Positions 19,091-27,676 of a DNA stretch of 64,000 nucleotides are shown one piece after another; the stretch's first letter is position 1, and each line of letters opens with the position of its first letter. The translations under genes were made by a program, and so were the position numbers. This DNA comes from Rhodococcus sp. P1Y (lineage in GTDB: Bacteria; Actinomycetota; Actinomycetes; Mycobacteriales; Mycobacteriaceae). The notes below the pieces were generated by a model. It was given only the letters and a program-made list of their open reading frames with translations. It was not told the origin of the DNA and did no database searches. The stretch spans positions 5,476,001 to 5,540,000 of the forward strand of contig NZ_CP032762.1 of assembly GCF_003641205.1 (NCBI RefSeq), given 5' to 3'.

Positions 19091-20641
19091 TCAGAGCTTC
19101 GTCGACCTCAGTTCGTGCCCCTTCGACGTCAAGCAGCGACCGGTGTCGAGGTTCCAATCCCACCCGTGAAGATTGCAGGTGAGCTTGTTGCCCTCGACGA
19201 TCCCGAACTTCGACAGGTCGGCCTTCAGATGTGGGCATCGACGCTGGATCTCGTACCCGTCCTTGACGATCGTTGCGGTGTCGTCGTGGGCCTCGGCGAA
19301 CCAGCCATCGGCGTAGGCGATGCGCTCGTCGGTGAGGCATTTGAAGAACGTGTAGAGGAACTCGTTGTAGCCGCCCACACGACGAGCCCGGAATCGCGTC
19401 GACAGGAAGATCGAGTTGACCCAGTCGGGTTCCTTGTCGCGCACGACCGTCCGAACCAACTCGGGCGGGATCGTGAAGCTGTACCGGTACCGCTCCTTGA
19501 GCAGAGGCTCACGCACGATTCGCTTCGGAAAATCGAGTACGACGGTTTCCTCGCCGAGCATCAATGCCACCGGGTAACCGATGCCGTCGGAGATCTGGTC
19601 GGTTTGAATCATGATGGGCTCGAACAGCTCTCGGAGCGGTTCGAGAAGTGGCTCGCCCTCGGCGGGCGCCCACGCTGCCTTCTCGGCCGCGATGACGCCT
19701 GCTTGCCGCTGCGCGAAGTCCTCGATGTACTGGGCCTTGCCGGTGGTGAAGATGGCTTCCACCTGATCGACCGGAATCGGGTGCTCGTGCGAAACCAGCT
19801 CGCTACCTGTGAACGTCGAGGTCGTACCGGGGATCTGCAGCAGACCCTTGTCGTGGCCGTTGCGGCGCATCTGGTCGAGGAACACCATCTGGTCCGGAAA
19901 GATGTTCGACGGGTCGGCGTAGACGTCGTTGAGGAATCGCAGTTCGTCGTCGAGGAAACAGGGCGGGCCCGCGGACGGAATGACCCACGTCGCGCCGATC
20001 TGCTCGATGTACTGACGGGCTCGATCCATCTGACGCTGACGCTTCTGCTCGCCGAACGACTTCTTGGCGCGCTCGACCATGTCGTAGACCATCGGGTACC
20101 AGATCGCACCGGAGTACTGCAGCATGTGCACGTCGACGTGCCCGAACTCCTCGGTCAGCACATCCAGGTCCACCGGCCGGGCGTCGTTCATGTTGAAGGC
20201 GACGGTCTTGCCGTCGGACACGACGAGGCCGGAGTCACCGATCGGACCGTCCGCGGGTGCACGCAGCGCGATGATCATGATGTCGAGATCGCCCTTGAGA
20301 CCGGAAACGCGATGCTTGACCGAGTCCGTCGTCTCGAAGAACTTGTGAAAGCCGAGCTTCTCGAGCTCGTGCTTGAGATCCGGGACCGGATAGTCGGGCA
20401 GGAGGACGGTCGTGTCCTTGTTCACGTGCTCGGCAAGGTTCTTCGGATCGAAGTGGTCCTTGTGCAGATGCGAGACGTACAGGTAGTCGCAGTCGCCGAG
20501 AGCGTCCCAGTCGAGCTGGGTGTTGTCGGGAAACGGGAACCACGACGTGAAGTAGGCAGGGTTGACCCACGGGTCGCAGAGAATGCTCCCCGCATCGGTC
20601 TGAATATGGAACCCAGCGTGCCCGACACTTGTGACCTGCAC
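19091..20641 (-). CDS. MBL-fold hydrolase fused to a Rieske [2Fe-2S] domain
   Basis: A 516-residue two-domain protein. The N-terminal half is a metallo-beta-lactamase fold with metal motif SHLHKDHFD (about residue 57) and a UlaG-like architecture. The C-terminal about 110 residues form a Rieske domain with cluster ligands CPH and CNLH (C-x-H ... C-x2-H). The domain pair resembles CMP-N-acetylneuraminate hydroxylase but in the opposite order. GTG 20641 has GGAGGA eight bases upstream. The neighbours murB and the L,D-transpeptidase suggest an envelope role, which is inference; biochemical function is unknown. Confidence 0.85.
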   Translation of the reverse strand: MQVTSVGHAGFHIQTDAGSILCDPWVNPAYFTSWFPFPDNTQLDWDALGDCDYLYVSHLHKDHFDPKNLAEHVNKDTTVLLPDYPVPDLKHELEKLGFHKFFETTDSVKHRVSGLKGDLDIMIIALRAPADGPIGDSGLVVSDGKTVAFNMNDARPVDLDVLTEEFGHVDVHMLQYSGAIWYPMVYDMVERAKKSFGEQKRQRQMDRARQYIEQIGATWVIPSAGPPCFLDDELRFLNDVYADPSNIFPDQMVFLDQMRRNGHDKGLLQIPGTTSTFTGSELVSHEHPIPVDQVEAIFTTGKAQYIEDFAQRQAGVIAAEKAAWAPAEGEPLLEPLRELFEPIMIQTDQISDGIGYPVALMLGEETVVLDFPKRIVREPLLKERYRYSFTIPPELVRTVVRDKEPDWVNSIFLSTRFRARRVGGYNEFLYTFFKCLTDERIAYADGWFAEAHDDTATIVKDGYEIQRRCPHLKADLSKFGIVEGNKLTCNLHGWDWNLDTGRCLTSKGHELRSTKL

Positions 20642-20741
20642 TGAAACTTTCCTCCTTCGTGAGCGGCAGCGACGATGAGAAGCCACTCACTTGTCGAATC
20701 TCGATGGTAGGCGCTCGTACCGACGCGAGCCGCAACACGAG

Positions 20742-21758
20742 TCAGGTCAGGGCGCAGCCGACCAGGTCGCACTCCGGAACCAACGTGATCCCGAATTCGG
20801 CCGCCACCCCGTCACGAATGTGCGACGCCAAGGCCATCACGTCCGCGGTACTCGCCCCGCCTCTGTTGGTGATGGCCAGGACGTGCTTGGTCGACAACGA
20901 GACTGTTCCGTTGCCGAACTCCGTGCCGTAGCCGTGAGCGAAGCCTGCGTTCTGTATCAGCCACGCTGCGTGGATCTTGATCCCCGACGGGTCCGGGTAC
21001 TGCGGTGCACGCGACGCACTCGACGGGACCTTCGTCAACACCGGATTGAGAAAGAACGAGCCGACACTCCACGTGTCGTGATCGGAGGCGTCGAGAACCA
21101 TGCCCTTCTGCGCACGCAGATCGAGCACCGCCTCCCGCACGTCCGCGGCGGGAACGGTGTCACCCACGGCGACGCCGAGACGATCTGCGAGGCCCGCGTA
21201 GCGAACAGGATCGGAGGAGCGAGAACGACGAAGCGAAAATGTCGTATCGAGAATCACGTATCGCGTCGAGTGCTTGAACACCGACTGGCGATGCAACCCG
21301 AAACCGCACTGATCCGGCGTCCACCTGGAGGTCTCGCCCGTCTCACGGTCGTAGACGGTCAGGCTCTCCAGCACGTCGGAGGTGACCGTTCCGTAGGCGC
21401 CGACGTTCTGCACCGGCGTAGCACCGGTCAGTCCAGGGATGCCCGACAGAGCTTCGAGGCCGGCCAACCCGTCGTCCACCGATGCGGCGACTATCGAATC
21501 CCAACGCTCCCCCGCTGCGGCGGTGAGCGAACTGCCGCCGATACCGACGCCCGAAGTCTCGACCTTGACCACGAGGCCGTCGAAACCCTGATCGCCGACG
21601 ACGAGGTTCGATCCACCACCGATCAACAGCACAGGGGTGCCCGACGCATCGGCGCCGCGGACCAGCGATACCAACTCGTCGGACGTCGTCGCGACGGCGA
21701 ACTCACGAGCGGGTCCACCGAGTCGCATGGTGGTGAGCTCGGAAATTGCAGTAGGCAC
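20742..21758 (-). CDS. murB: UDP-N-acetylenolpyruvoylglucosamine reductase
   Basis: FAD enzyme that reduces UDP-GlcNAc-enolpyruvate to UDP-MurNAc in peptidoglycan precursor synthesis. 338 residues: N-terminal TTMRLGGPA, FAD-binding LIGGGSNLVVGDQGF, GIPGLTGATPVQNVGAYG, and the catalytic serine region SVGSFFLNPV. The C-terminal NAGFAHGYG segment carries the lid loop. Length and motifs are those of type I MurB. It lies divergent from the DUF2505 pair and follows the Rv0482 order relative to the transpeptidase gene. Confidence 0.95.
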   Translation of the reverse strand: MPTAISELTTMRLGGPAREFAVATTSDELVSLVRGADASGTPVLLIGGGSNLVVGDQGFDGLVVKVETSGVGIGGSSLTAAAGERWDSIVAASVDDGLAGLEALSGIPGLTGATPVQNVGAYGTVTSDVLESLTVYDRETGETSRWTPDQCGFGLHRQSVFKHSTRYVILDTTFSLRRSRSSDPVRYAGLADRLGVAVGDTVPAADVREAVLDLRAQKGMVLDASDHDTWSVGSFFLNPVLTKVPSSASRAPQYPDPSGIKIHAAWLIQNAGFAHGYGTEFGNGTVSLSTKHVLAITNRGGASTADVMALASHIRDGVAAEFGITLVPECDLVGCALT

Positions 21759-21814
21759 GGGAGTCCAGGGTACCGGTCACCGGGCGCCGCCGGAGCCACC
21801 GGTACCCTCCGCCT

Positions 21815-22318
21815 ATGCCTCGCCCCATTGCGCACAGCGCGCCCGTTCCCGCACCTGTCGACAAGGTGCACGCCGCGCTCGTCTCCGAGCAGTACTGGAA
21901 GGACCGGATCGCCGAGATCGGCGGACCGGGTGCAGAGCTGGTGAGTGTCACAGCGATGAACGGGACCATCAGCGTCGTCATCACGCAGTCCGTTCCCGAG
22001 GACGAACTGCCCGCTGCCGTCACCGCATTCAAGAAGGGACCGCTCGTCATCGAGCGCACCGAGTCCTGGGGCCCACTCGGCGGCGGACGCGCAGAGGGCA
22101 AATTCGGAGCGACGGTCGACGGCGCACCGGCCACCATCTCGGGCACCACGCTGCTCGTGGGAGACGCCACGTCGTCGACGATGTCGCTCGCCGGTACCAC
22201 CGAGGTCAAGGTGCCGATCTTCGGCGGCAAGATCGAGGCAATGATCAGCGAGCAGGTCCTCTCGCTCATCGACAACGAGCACGACTTCACGGGCGAATGG
22301 ATCGAAAAAAACCTGTAG
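21815..22318 (+). CDS. DUF2505 family protein, copy 1
   Basis: A 167-residue protein of the actinobacterial DUF2505 family, probably an SRPBCC/START-like helix-grip fold that could bind a hydrophobic ligand; no enzymatic residues are evident. Hallmarks are AHSAPVPAPVDKVHAALVS at the N-terminus and VPIFGGKIEAMISEQV near the C-terminus. It is immediately followed (18 bases) by a same-length paralogue, indicating tandem duplication. Start ATG 21815; the divergent murB promoter must share the 56-base gap. Confidence 0.82.
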   Translation: MPRPIAHSAPVPAPVDKVHAALVSEQYWKDRIAEIGGPGAELVSVTAMNGTISVVITQSVPEDELPAAVTAFKKGPLVIERTESWGPLGGGRAEGKFGATVDGAPATISGTTLLVGDATSSTMSLAGTTEVKVPIFGGKIEAMISEQVLSLIDNEHDFTGEWIEKNL

Positions 22319-22336
22319 TAGGTACTCTCTGCGTCT

Positions 22337-22840
22337 ATGGCGCGCCGCATGAACTACTCAGCCCGGTTCACCTACTCCACGGAGCAGGTGTACGCCGCGT
22401 TGTCGAGCCGTGATCACTGGGACGCTCGCATCGAAGAGATGAAGAAGTACTCCCACAACGAGCTGAAGAGCTTCGAGGTCGGCGAGAACGGCATCGACGT
22501 CGTGATGCACCACATCATTCCCAGGACCGAACTGCCCGACATCGCGCAAACGGTCATGAAGAAGGACATGGTCATCACCCGGAACGTTCACTTCGATCCG
22601 TACTCGGAGACCACCGAGGGCAAGTACGACGCCTCCATCCCCGCCGGGCCGGGCAGCCTCAAGGGCGTCACGTCGCTGTTCACCACCGACACAGGTTCGA
22701 CCCTGCGCACCTCCTCGGAGGCCAAGGTCTTCCTTCCCTTCGTCGGCGGCAAGCTCGAACAGCTCATGCTCGTCAACCTCCGTGACCTCTGGCGGGGCGA
22801 GGGCGAAGTGACGGCAGACTGGCTTGCCAAAAACAACTAG
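22337..22840 (+). CDS. DUF2505 family protein, copy 2
   Basis: Paralogue of the preceding gene, also 167 residues. It shares the pattern of an N-terminal SARFTYSTEQVYAALSSRDHW, a central acidic/strand region and VFLPFVGGKLEQLMLVNL near the C-terminus. Overall identity by eye is low outside these blocks, so the duplication is old. Its last codons overlap the TTG start of the methyltransferase gene by 17 bases in another frame, suggesting the three genes form one transcript. Confidence 0.82.
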   Translation: MARRMNYSARFTYSTEQVYAALSSRDHWDARIEEMKKYSHNELKSFEVGENGIDVVMHHIIPRTELPDIAQTVMKKDMVITRNVHFDPYSETTEGKYDASIPAGPGSLKGVTSLFTTDTGSTLRTSSEAKVFLPFVGGKLEQLMLVNLRDLWRGEGEVTADWLAKNN

Positions 22841-23711
22841 AGGCTCCACTCCTGACCAATCTGGTCGTTCCGCAGGCTCCACTCCTGACCACCCGGGTCG
22901 TTCCGCGGGCTCCACTCCTGGCCAATTGGGTCGTTCCGCAGGCTCCACTCCTGTAGGAACCATTACCCGCGGCACCACCGGCATCAACCGCCTTCGCCGC
23001 AGTGACCGGTGGCTGACCCACAACCCACTCGTACGACGCGTGCTGACCGACGCACCGGACCCGCTTGTCGTCGACCTCGGGTACGGCGCCCGTCCGGACA
23101 CCACGCTCGAACTCGCTCGGAGGCTCCGAACGGTCGCCGAGGACCTGCGGGTCACCGGACTCGAGATCGATCCGGCCCGAGTGGTCCCGTCGACGGAGAA
23201 TGTCACCTTCGCGCGAGGCGGTTTCGAATTGGCCGGTCTGCGCCCGAACCTGGTGCGGGCGTTCAACGTTCTCCGTCAATATCCCGAGGACGCTGTTCCC
23301 GACGCCTGGGCCCGCATCCTGTCGGGCCTCGCACCCGGCGGTCTGCTGATCGACGGTACCTGCGACGAACTCGGTCGCAGATGCGCCTGGGTGCTGCTCG
23401 ACGCCTCGGGCCCGATCTCGCTGACGATTGCCTGGGACCCGTTCACCGTCGATACGCCATCGGACATCGCGGAGCGCCTGCCGAAAGCACTGATACACCG
23501 CAACGTTCCCGGCGAAAAGATCCACGCGCTGCTGAACGCTGCCGACAGGGCATGGTCGACGGCCGCCCCGCTGGCCCCCTTCGGGCCGCGTGTGCGGTGG
23601 CGTGCTGCGTTGAAGCACTTGGCGGACAGCGGAATCGAAACGCCGGTCCCGAGACGCCGGATGCGCGACAACATCCTCACCGTGCCCTGGGACGTCGTCC
23701 GCCCCCTGTGA
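22824..23711 (+). CDS. Class I SAM-dependent methyltransferase-like protein with an in-frame minisatellite
   Basis: About 295 residues from TTG 22824. After an unusual N-terminus of three 11-residue repeats (consensus GSTPxxxGRSA) plus a partial fourth, the conserved region begins at ITRGTTGINRLRRSDRWL. A SAM-site-like VVDLGYGARPDTTLELA, LEIDPARV, FNVLRQYPE and LAPGGLLIDGTCDE follow. There is no better start downstream of the repeats, since the next in-frame ATG/GTG lies inside the conserved part. Substrate unknown. A TTG overlapping the previous stop implies translational coupling. Confidence 0.72.
   Translation: MPKTTRGSTPDQSGRSAGSTPDHPGRSAGSTPGQLGRSAGSTPVGTITRGTTGINRLRRSDRWLTHNPLVRRVLTDAPDPLVVDLGYGARPDTTLELARRLRTVAEDLRVTGLEIDPARVVPSTENVTFARGGFELAGLRPNLVRAFNVLRQYPEDAVPDAWARILSGLAPGGLLIDGTCDELGRRCAWVLLDASGPISLTIAWDPFTVDTPSDIAERLPKALIHRNVPGEKIHALLNAADRAWSTAAPLAPFGPRVRWRAALKHLADSGIETPVPRRRMRDNILTVPWDVVRPL
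22842..22953. repeat. 33-bp tandem repeat (3.4 units)
   Basis: Units at 22842-22874, 22875-22907 and 22908-22940, plus the first 13 bases of a fourth (GGCTCCACTCCTG, 22941-22953). Variation is concentrated in the middle, where unit 1 holds GACCAATCTGGTC, an almost perfect palindrome. The period is a multiple of three, so the repeat is read as 11 residues per unit in the methyltransferase frame. Confidence 0.92.
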
Positions 23712-23740
23712 CAGCGCGGGCCGGTTACCTGCAGGGGAGG

Positions 23741-24328
23741 TTACGTACAGGCCGAGAGGGCCAGTTCGACGCGTTCTGCCACTCGATCGGGCCCGTTGAC
23801 TGCTTCCTCGTAGAGCGCACTTGGATCGACTCGGCCGATGGCTACCGCGTCGCCGACGACTTCGTCGAGGGTGATCTGGGAAATGCCGCCCGCGGCGAGA
23901 TCGAGGATGGTCCGAACCGGCGTCGTCATCCGGAACGTCCCGGTCGACTCGAAGTCGTGCGGAGTCAGTTGCAGACGGTGCACGGCCAGCCGGGTGTCCG
24001 TCAGGCGAAGGTTCGTGAACGCGGACACGTGGACGAACTGCGGGTGCAGGTGCCCGAATCCGTGGAGTTCAGCGGCGCTTTGGTGAGAAATCACAGCATC
24101 ACCACCGAACCATGCACACCACATCGCGAACTGTTCCAAGTCGCTGTGCGGCCAATCCGTGAGGCGGAACAGGTTGCGTTCCACCTTGGTCCAGTCTCCG
24201 ACAGCGATGTTCGCGACCATGGCAGGAGCCTCGAACCCCAGCGCTTCGGCCTGTTCGGTGGTGAAGTAACCGTCTTGACTCGCCGCGAGACGACGTAGAT
24301 CGACGATGCTCGGGTGTGTCGGGCTCAT
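23741..24328 (-). CDS. AbiEi-antitoxin-like domain protein (solo)
   Basis: 195 residues resembling the type IV toxin-antitoxin AbiEi family. It has an N-terminal winged-helix segment (LRRLAASQDGYFTTEQAEALG), the motif VERNLFRLTDWPHSDLEQF, then a body with VISHQSAAELHGFGHL and TTPVRTILDLAAGGIS. No AbiEii-type nucleotidyltransferase toxin is adjacent. Such solo genes are common in actinobacteria and may act as regulators. It is divergent from the DUF2993 gene, with a 111-base gap. Confidence 0.72.
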   Translation of the reverse strand: MSPTHPSIVDLRRLAASQDGYFTTEQAEALGFEAPAMVANIAVGDWTKVERNLFRLTDWPHSDLEQFAMWCAWFGGDAVISHQSAAELHGFGHLHPQFVHVSAFTNLRLTDTRLAVHRLQLTPHDFESTGTFRMTTPVRTILDLAAGGISQITLDEVVGDAVAIGRVDPSALYEEAVNGPDRVAERVELALSACT

Positions 24329-24439
24329 GCTGACAAGAGTACGACAAACATGTGTTGCACGTCACAAAGATTGGTACAGTCCGCGCGGCGATCCGCAATT
24401 CACAGAGGACTTTCAGAATCATCGGGAAGACTGCGGCGA

Positions 24440-25171
24440 ATGACACGAAGCAAAGCTCCCATGATCGCGGTGCTCGTCGTTCTGGTTCTCGTCGCCGCGC
24501 TGCTGAGCGGAGAACTGTTCTTCCGCCAGCAGATCAAGTCCTGCCTTGCAGGACAGCTGCAGAGCGAGATCGGAAGTCAGGTCGAGATCGGCCTTGGCTG
24601 GAAGCCCATCCTGATCTCACTCGTCGACAAGCAGGTGTCGTCGGTGACGCTCGATTCCGACGACGCGCGGTTCGGACCCGCCGAAGGCATGGTCGTGCAC
24701 GCGGAGGTCGAGGACGTGAACCTGGAGCGAACCGCGGACAGTAACGGAACCATCGGCAGTTCGAGCGCGGACATCGACTGGTCGACGAGCGGTATCGCCT
24801 CCACATTGCAGTCACAGGGCATCGGCGCTCTCGTCTCCGGCGTCACCTCCGACGCGGGCGCGGGCACGCTGTCCTTTGCCGTCGGCGGCCTGGCGCAGTT
24901 GACGGTGAAGCCGACGGTCACCGGCGGCAAAGTGGACGTGCAGACGGTGGACGCATCGATCCTCGGCCTCGGGATTCCGACCGACCTCGTCGACAGCATC
25001 GTGAGCGTTCTGTCCGACAGCCTCCAGCAGTACCCGCTCGGTATGACGCCCAGTTCGCTGACCGTCACCGACACGGGGATCGCCTTGAGCCTCGAAGGCG
25101 GGCAGTACTCGATTCCGCCCACTGCCGACCAGCCCACCGAGGTACCCGAGGGGTGCGAACTACTCGCTTAG
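24440..25171 (+). CDS. DUF2993 (LmeA-family) lipid-binding envelope protein
   Basis: 243 residues from ATG 24440: an N-terminal membrane anchor or signal (MIAVLVVLVLVAALLSGELF), then a DUF2993 domain with Gly-rich strands and VDAGAGTLSF-like repeats. The family includes mycobacterial LmeA, which affects lipomannan elongation and binds phospholipid. This member is not necessarily its orthologue. Predicted location is the outer face of the cytoplasmic membrane. It converges on deoC with 13 bases between stop codons. Confidence 0.75.
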   Translation: MTRSKAPMIAVLVVLVLVAALLSGELFFRQQIKSCLAGQLQSEIGSQVEIGLGWKPILISLVDKQVSSVTLDSDDARFGPAEGMVVHAEVEDVNLERTADSNGTIGSSSADIDWSTSGIASTLQSQGIGALVSGVTSDAGAGTLSFAVGGLAQLTVKPTVTGGKVDVQTVDASILGLGIPTDLVDSIVSVLSDSLQQYPLGMTPSSLTVTDTGIALSLEGGQYSIPPTADQPTEVPEGCELLA

Positions 25172-25184
25172 CGCGACTGGCTGA

Positions 25185-25838
25185 TCAGCTCAACCCGTCG
25201 AGCACAGCGCGAGTTCCCGACAACCCCAATCGCGTTGCCCCGGCGTCGATCATGGCGAGGGCGGCGTCCGTCGTACGGATGCCGCCGCTCGCCTTGACGC
25301 CCAACCTGCCACCGACGGTCTCGGCCATCAGCCTGACTGCCTCCACGCTCGCACCGCCCGCCGGGTGGAAGCCAGTCGAGGTCTTGACGAAGTCGGCTCC
25401 GGCTTTCTCGGCGACGAGACAGGTTTCGACGATGGCCTCGTCGGACAGTGCGGCCGATTCGATGATCACCTTGAGCACGGCCGTCGGGCCGATCGCCTCA
25501 CGCACGGTGAGGATGTCGGACAACACCGCGTTGTAGTCGCCGGTCACTGCGGCGCCCACATCGATGACCATGTCGATTTCGTTCGCTCCCTGATCCACCG
25601 CCAGACGAGCCTCGGCGCCCTTGACGAGCGAGTGGTGCTTGCCGGACGGGAATCCCGCCACCGCGGCCACGACGAGACCGCGTCCGCGCACGGGCAGCAT
25701 CGACGGGGACACGCAGACCGCGAGGACCCCGAGGTCGAGCCCTTCCTCGACGAGAGCCGTCACGTTCTCTCCCGTCGCTTCGGGTTTGAGCAACGTGTGA
25801 TCGACCATCCGGGCAAGTGCGCCGCGTGTGAGAGACAT
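25185..25838 (-). CDS. deoC: Deoxyribose-phosphate aldolase
   Basis: Cleaves 2-deoxy-D-ribose 5-phosphate to acetaldehyde and glyceraldehyde 3-phosphate in deoxynucleoside catabolism. 217 residues from ATG 25838. Motifs [32 protein letters not shown] and the Schiff-base lysine region [14 protein letters not shown], then VKASGGIRT. Corresponds to Rv0478 in position. It probably works with the nucleoside importer at 7-12 kb, though the genes are not adjacent. Divergent from the methyltransferase gene with a 42-base shared promoter region. Confidence 0.95.
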   Translation of the reverse strand: MSLTRGALARMVDHTLLKPEATGENVTALVEEGLDLGVLAVCVSPSMLPVRGRGLVVAAVAGFPSGKHHSLVKGAEARLAVDQGANEIDMVIDVGAAVTGDYNAVLSDILTVREAIGPTAVLKVIIESAALSDEAIVETCLVAEKAGADFVKTSTGFHPAGGASVEAVRLMAETVGGRLGVKASGGIRTTDAALAMIDAGATRLGLSGTRAVLDGLS

Positions 25839-25868
25839 GAGACCACCCAACCACAGCGCCCCGGTCTC

Positions 25869-25874
25869 TAGAAT
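25869..25874 (+). promoter_or_regulatory. Candidate -10 box (TAGAAT) of a leaderless methyltransferase promoter
   Basis: TAGAAT is followed by TCGGTC and then the ATG at 25881. Only six bases separate the box from the start codon, so the transcript would begin at or next to the ATG. Confidence 0.5.
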
Positions 25875-25880
25875 TCGGTC

Positions 25881-26720
25881 ATGCCCGACTCCCCGTACCG
25901 CGCCGCGTTCGACGCGACGAGCCCGATGTTCGACAGCGTCACCCCGCTAGTCTGGGGTCCGGCAGGCCAATCGCTCGCTTTCGCGCTCGGATTGCGCTCG
26001 GGCGAGCGCGTTCTCGACATCTGCGCGGGGACCGGGGCGTCGGCACTTCCCGCTGCGGCCGCGGTCGGACCGGACGGACTCGTCCACGCGATCGATCTGT
26101 CGGACGACCTACTCGAACTCGCTCGGCTGAAGGCCACCGCGCGAGCACTGCGAAATATCGATTTCGTACGCGCCGACGCCACACAGTGGGAACCGCCGAG
26201 CACTGCTGCCGACGGTTACGACGCACTGGCGTGCTCGTACGGTGTGTTCTTCCTACCGGACATGGACATTTCCTTCGCGCGTCTCGTGCGGCTGGTAAGG
26301 CCCGGTGGCCGAGTCGGCGTGACGGTATGGCGCAAGGGGGCGATCGAGGCGTTCGCTCGGGCGTTCTTCGAGGTGGTCGCTCGATACAAGCCCGGCCGAC
26401 CGCACGAAGGTCCTCTGGCGACCGAGACGTACGCCGCGCACCCGTTGCGTCGGATCGAGACGGAGGAGACACTCGGGCCGTGGCTGACCGAGTCGGGCTG
26501 CACGTCGGTCGAGGTACGCGAGTTCTCGAATCATGTGCCTGCCACCGAGGAATTCAGCTGGAACTTCGTGCTCGGCAGCGGTTTTCGAGGCGCGATCGCG
26601 GAATTCGACGACGATGCCCTGGCGTCGATACGTACCGAGTTCCTCGAACTCCTCACCGCTCGCGGCATCGACTCGGTCGACGCGACGACACTGGTGGCAA
26701 CGGGCGTCTCCGTCGCCTGA
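25881..26720 (+). CDS. Class I SAM-dependent methyltransferase (UbiE/Coq5-like)
   Basis: 279 residues. The Rossmann motif I is [16 protein letters not shown] (about residue 43), with motif II acidic residue in [33 protein letters not shown] (motif IV) and [17 protein letters not shown] (motif VI). This is the UbiE-type small-molecule methyltransferase layout. Acceptor substrate unknown. It is followed by purU after 12 bases in the same direction, so the two may be cotranscribed and linked to one-carbon metabolism, an inference from position. Confidence 0.85.
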   Translation: MPDSPYRAAFDATSPMFDSVTPLVWGPAGQSLAFALGLRSGERVLDICAGTGASALPAAAAVGPDGLVHAIDLSDDLLELARLKATARALRNIDFVRADATQWEPPSTAADGYDALACSYGVFFLPDMDISFARLVRLVRPGGRVGVTVWRKGAIEAFARAFFEVVARYKPGRPHEGPLATETYAAHPLRRIETEETLGPWLTESGCTSVEVREFSNHVPATEEFSWNFVLGSGFRGAIAEFDDDALASIRTEFLELLTARGIDSVDATTLVATGVSVA

Positions 26721-26732
26721 GAGAATCGGAGC

Positions 26733-27620
26733 ATGAGTTCTGCTGGTGTCATCGACGACCGTCGCTACGTATTGTCCCTCGGATGTCCCGACCGTACGGG
26801 CATCGTCGCAAAGATCTCGACGTTTCTCGCCGAGGTCGGTGGATGGATCGTCGAAGCTGCCTATCACGCGGACCCGGACACCGGATGGTTCTTCACCCGG
26901 CAGGCCGTTCGTGCGTCGTCGGTGGGGATCGGGATCGACGAACTGCGGGCGAAATTTCAGACCGTCGCCGACGAGATCGGCGCCGACACCGAATGGACGC
27001 TGACCGATTCGGGCGAACGCAAGCGTGTAGTCATCCTCGTCAGCAAAGAGGCGCACTGCCTGCACGACCTGTTGGGACGCGCGGCCGGTGGGGAGCTGCC
27101 AGCCGAGATCTCAGCCGTGATCGGCAATCACAAATCACTCGAACCCGTCGCGAAAGCGCATGGAATCACTTTCCACCACGTCGACTTTCCGAAGGACCCC
27201 AGCGAGCGCGGGCCGGCGTTCGACGAGGTGAAGACGCTCGTGGACTCCTACGATCCGCACGCCGTCGTGCTTGCACGATTCATGCAGGTATTGCCGCAGG
27301 ATCTGTGCGAGCGCTGGGCCGGCCGTGCACTCAACATCCACCACAGCTTCCTGCCGTCGTTCGTCGGTGCCCGGCCCTACCACCAGGCGTTCGCCCGCGG
27401 AGTGAAGCTGATCGGTGCGACGTGCCACTACGTGACGGCCGAACTCGACGCGGGCCCCATCGTCGAACAGGACGTCATTCGCGTCGATCACTCCGACGAA
27501 ACCACCGACATGGTCCGCCAGGGCCGGGACATCGAGAAACTCGTCCTCTCCCGCGGCCTGCGCTGGCACCTGGAGGATCGCGTCCTCGTGCACGGCAGAA
27601 AGACGGTCGTTTTCAGTTAG
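26733..27620 (+). CDS. purU: Formyltetrahydrofolate deformylase
   Basis: Hydrolyses 10-formyl-THF to formate and THF, balancing one-carbon and purine pools. 295 residues: an N-terminal ACT domain (LSLGCPDRTGIVAKISTFLAE, residues 12-90), then a formyltransferase fold with FVGARPYHQAF and the catalytic Asn/His/Asp set in NIHHSFLPS and VTAELDAGPIVEQD. Length and order match PurU. The stop is followed at once by the family A palindrome, which probably terminates it. Confidence 0.94.
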   Translation: MSSAGVIDDRRYVLSLGCPDRTGIVAKISTFLAEVGGWIVEAAYHADPDTGWFFTRQAVRASSVGIGIDELRAKFQTVADEIGADTEWTLTDSGERKRVVILVSKEAHCLHDLLGRAAGGELPAEISAVIGNHKSLEPVAKAHGITFHHVDFPKDPSERGPAFDEVKTLVDSYDPHAVVLARFMQVLPQDLCERWAGRALNIHHSFLPSFVGARPYHQAFARGVKLIGATCHYVTAELDAGPIVEQDVIRVDHSDETTDMVRQGRDIEKLVLSRGLRWHLEDRVLVHGRKTVVFS

Positions 27621-27630
27621 GCGCTTCGCC

Positions 27631-27676
27631 CATGTGAACGAAAATACATAGTGGGCTATGTATTTCCGTTCACATG
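27631..27676. repeat. Intergenic palindromic repeat, family A, copy 1 (bidirectional terminator)
   Basis: 21-bp arms at 27631-27651 and 27656-27676 with a single mismatch and a 4-base loop TGGG. The core is GTGAACGAAAATACATA and its mirror. Preceded by GGCGCTTCGC. It lies between the convergent purU and alpha/beta hydrolase genes, and the stop codon of the latter (27670-27672) falls inside the right arm. A second copy is at 38397-38435. Confidence 0.85.

Noticed and set aside
22842..22953. Possible CRISPR array from the 33-bp periodicity
   Set aside because: The units are contiguous with no unique spacers, and no cas genes are present.
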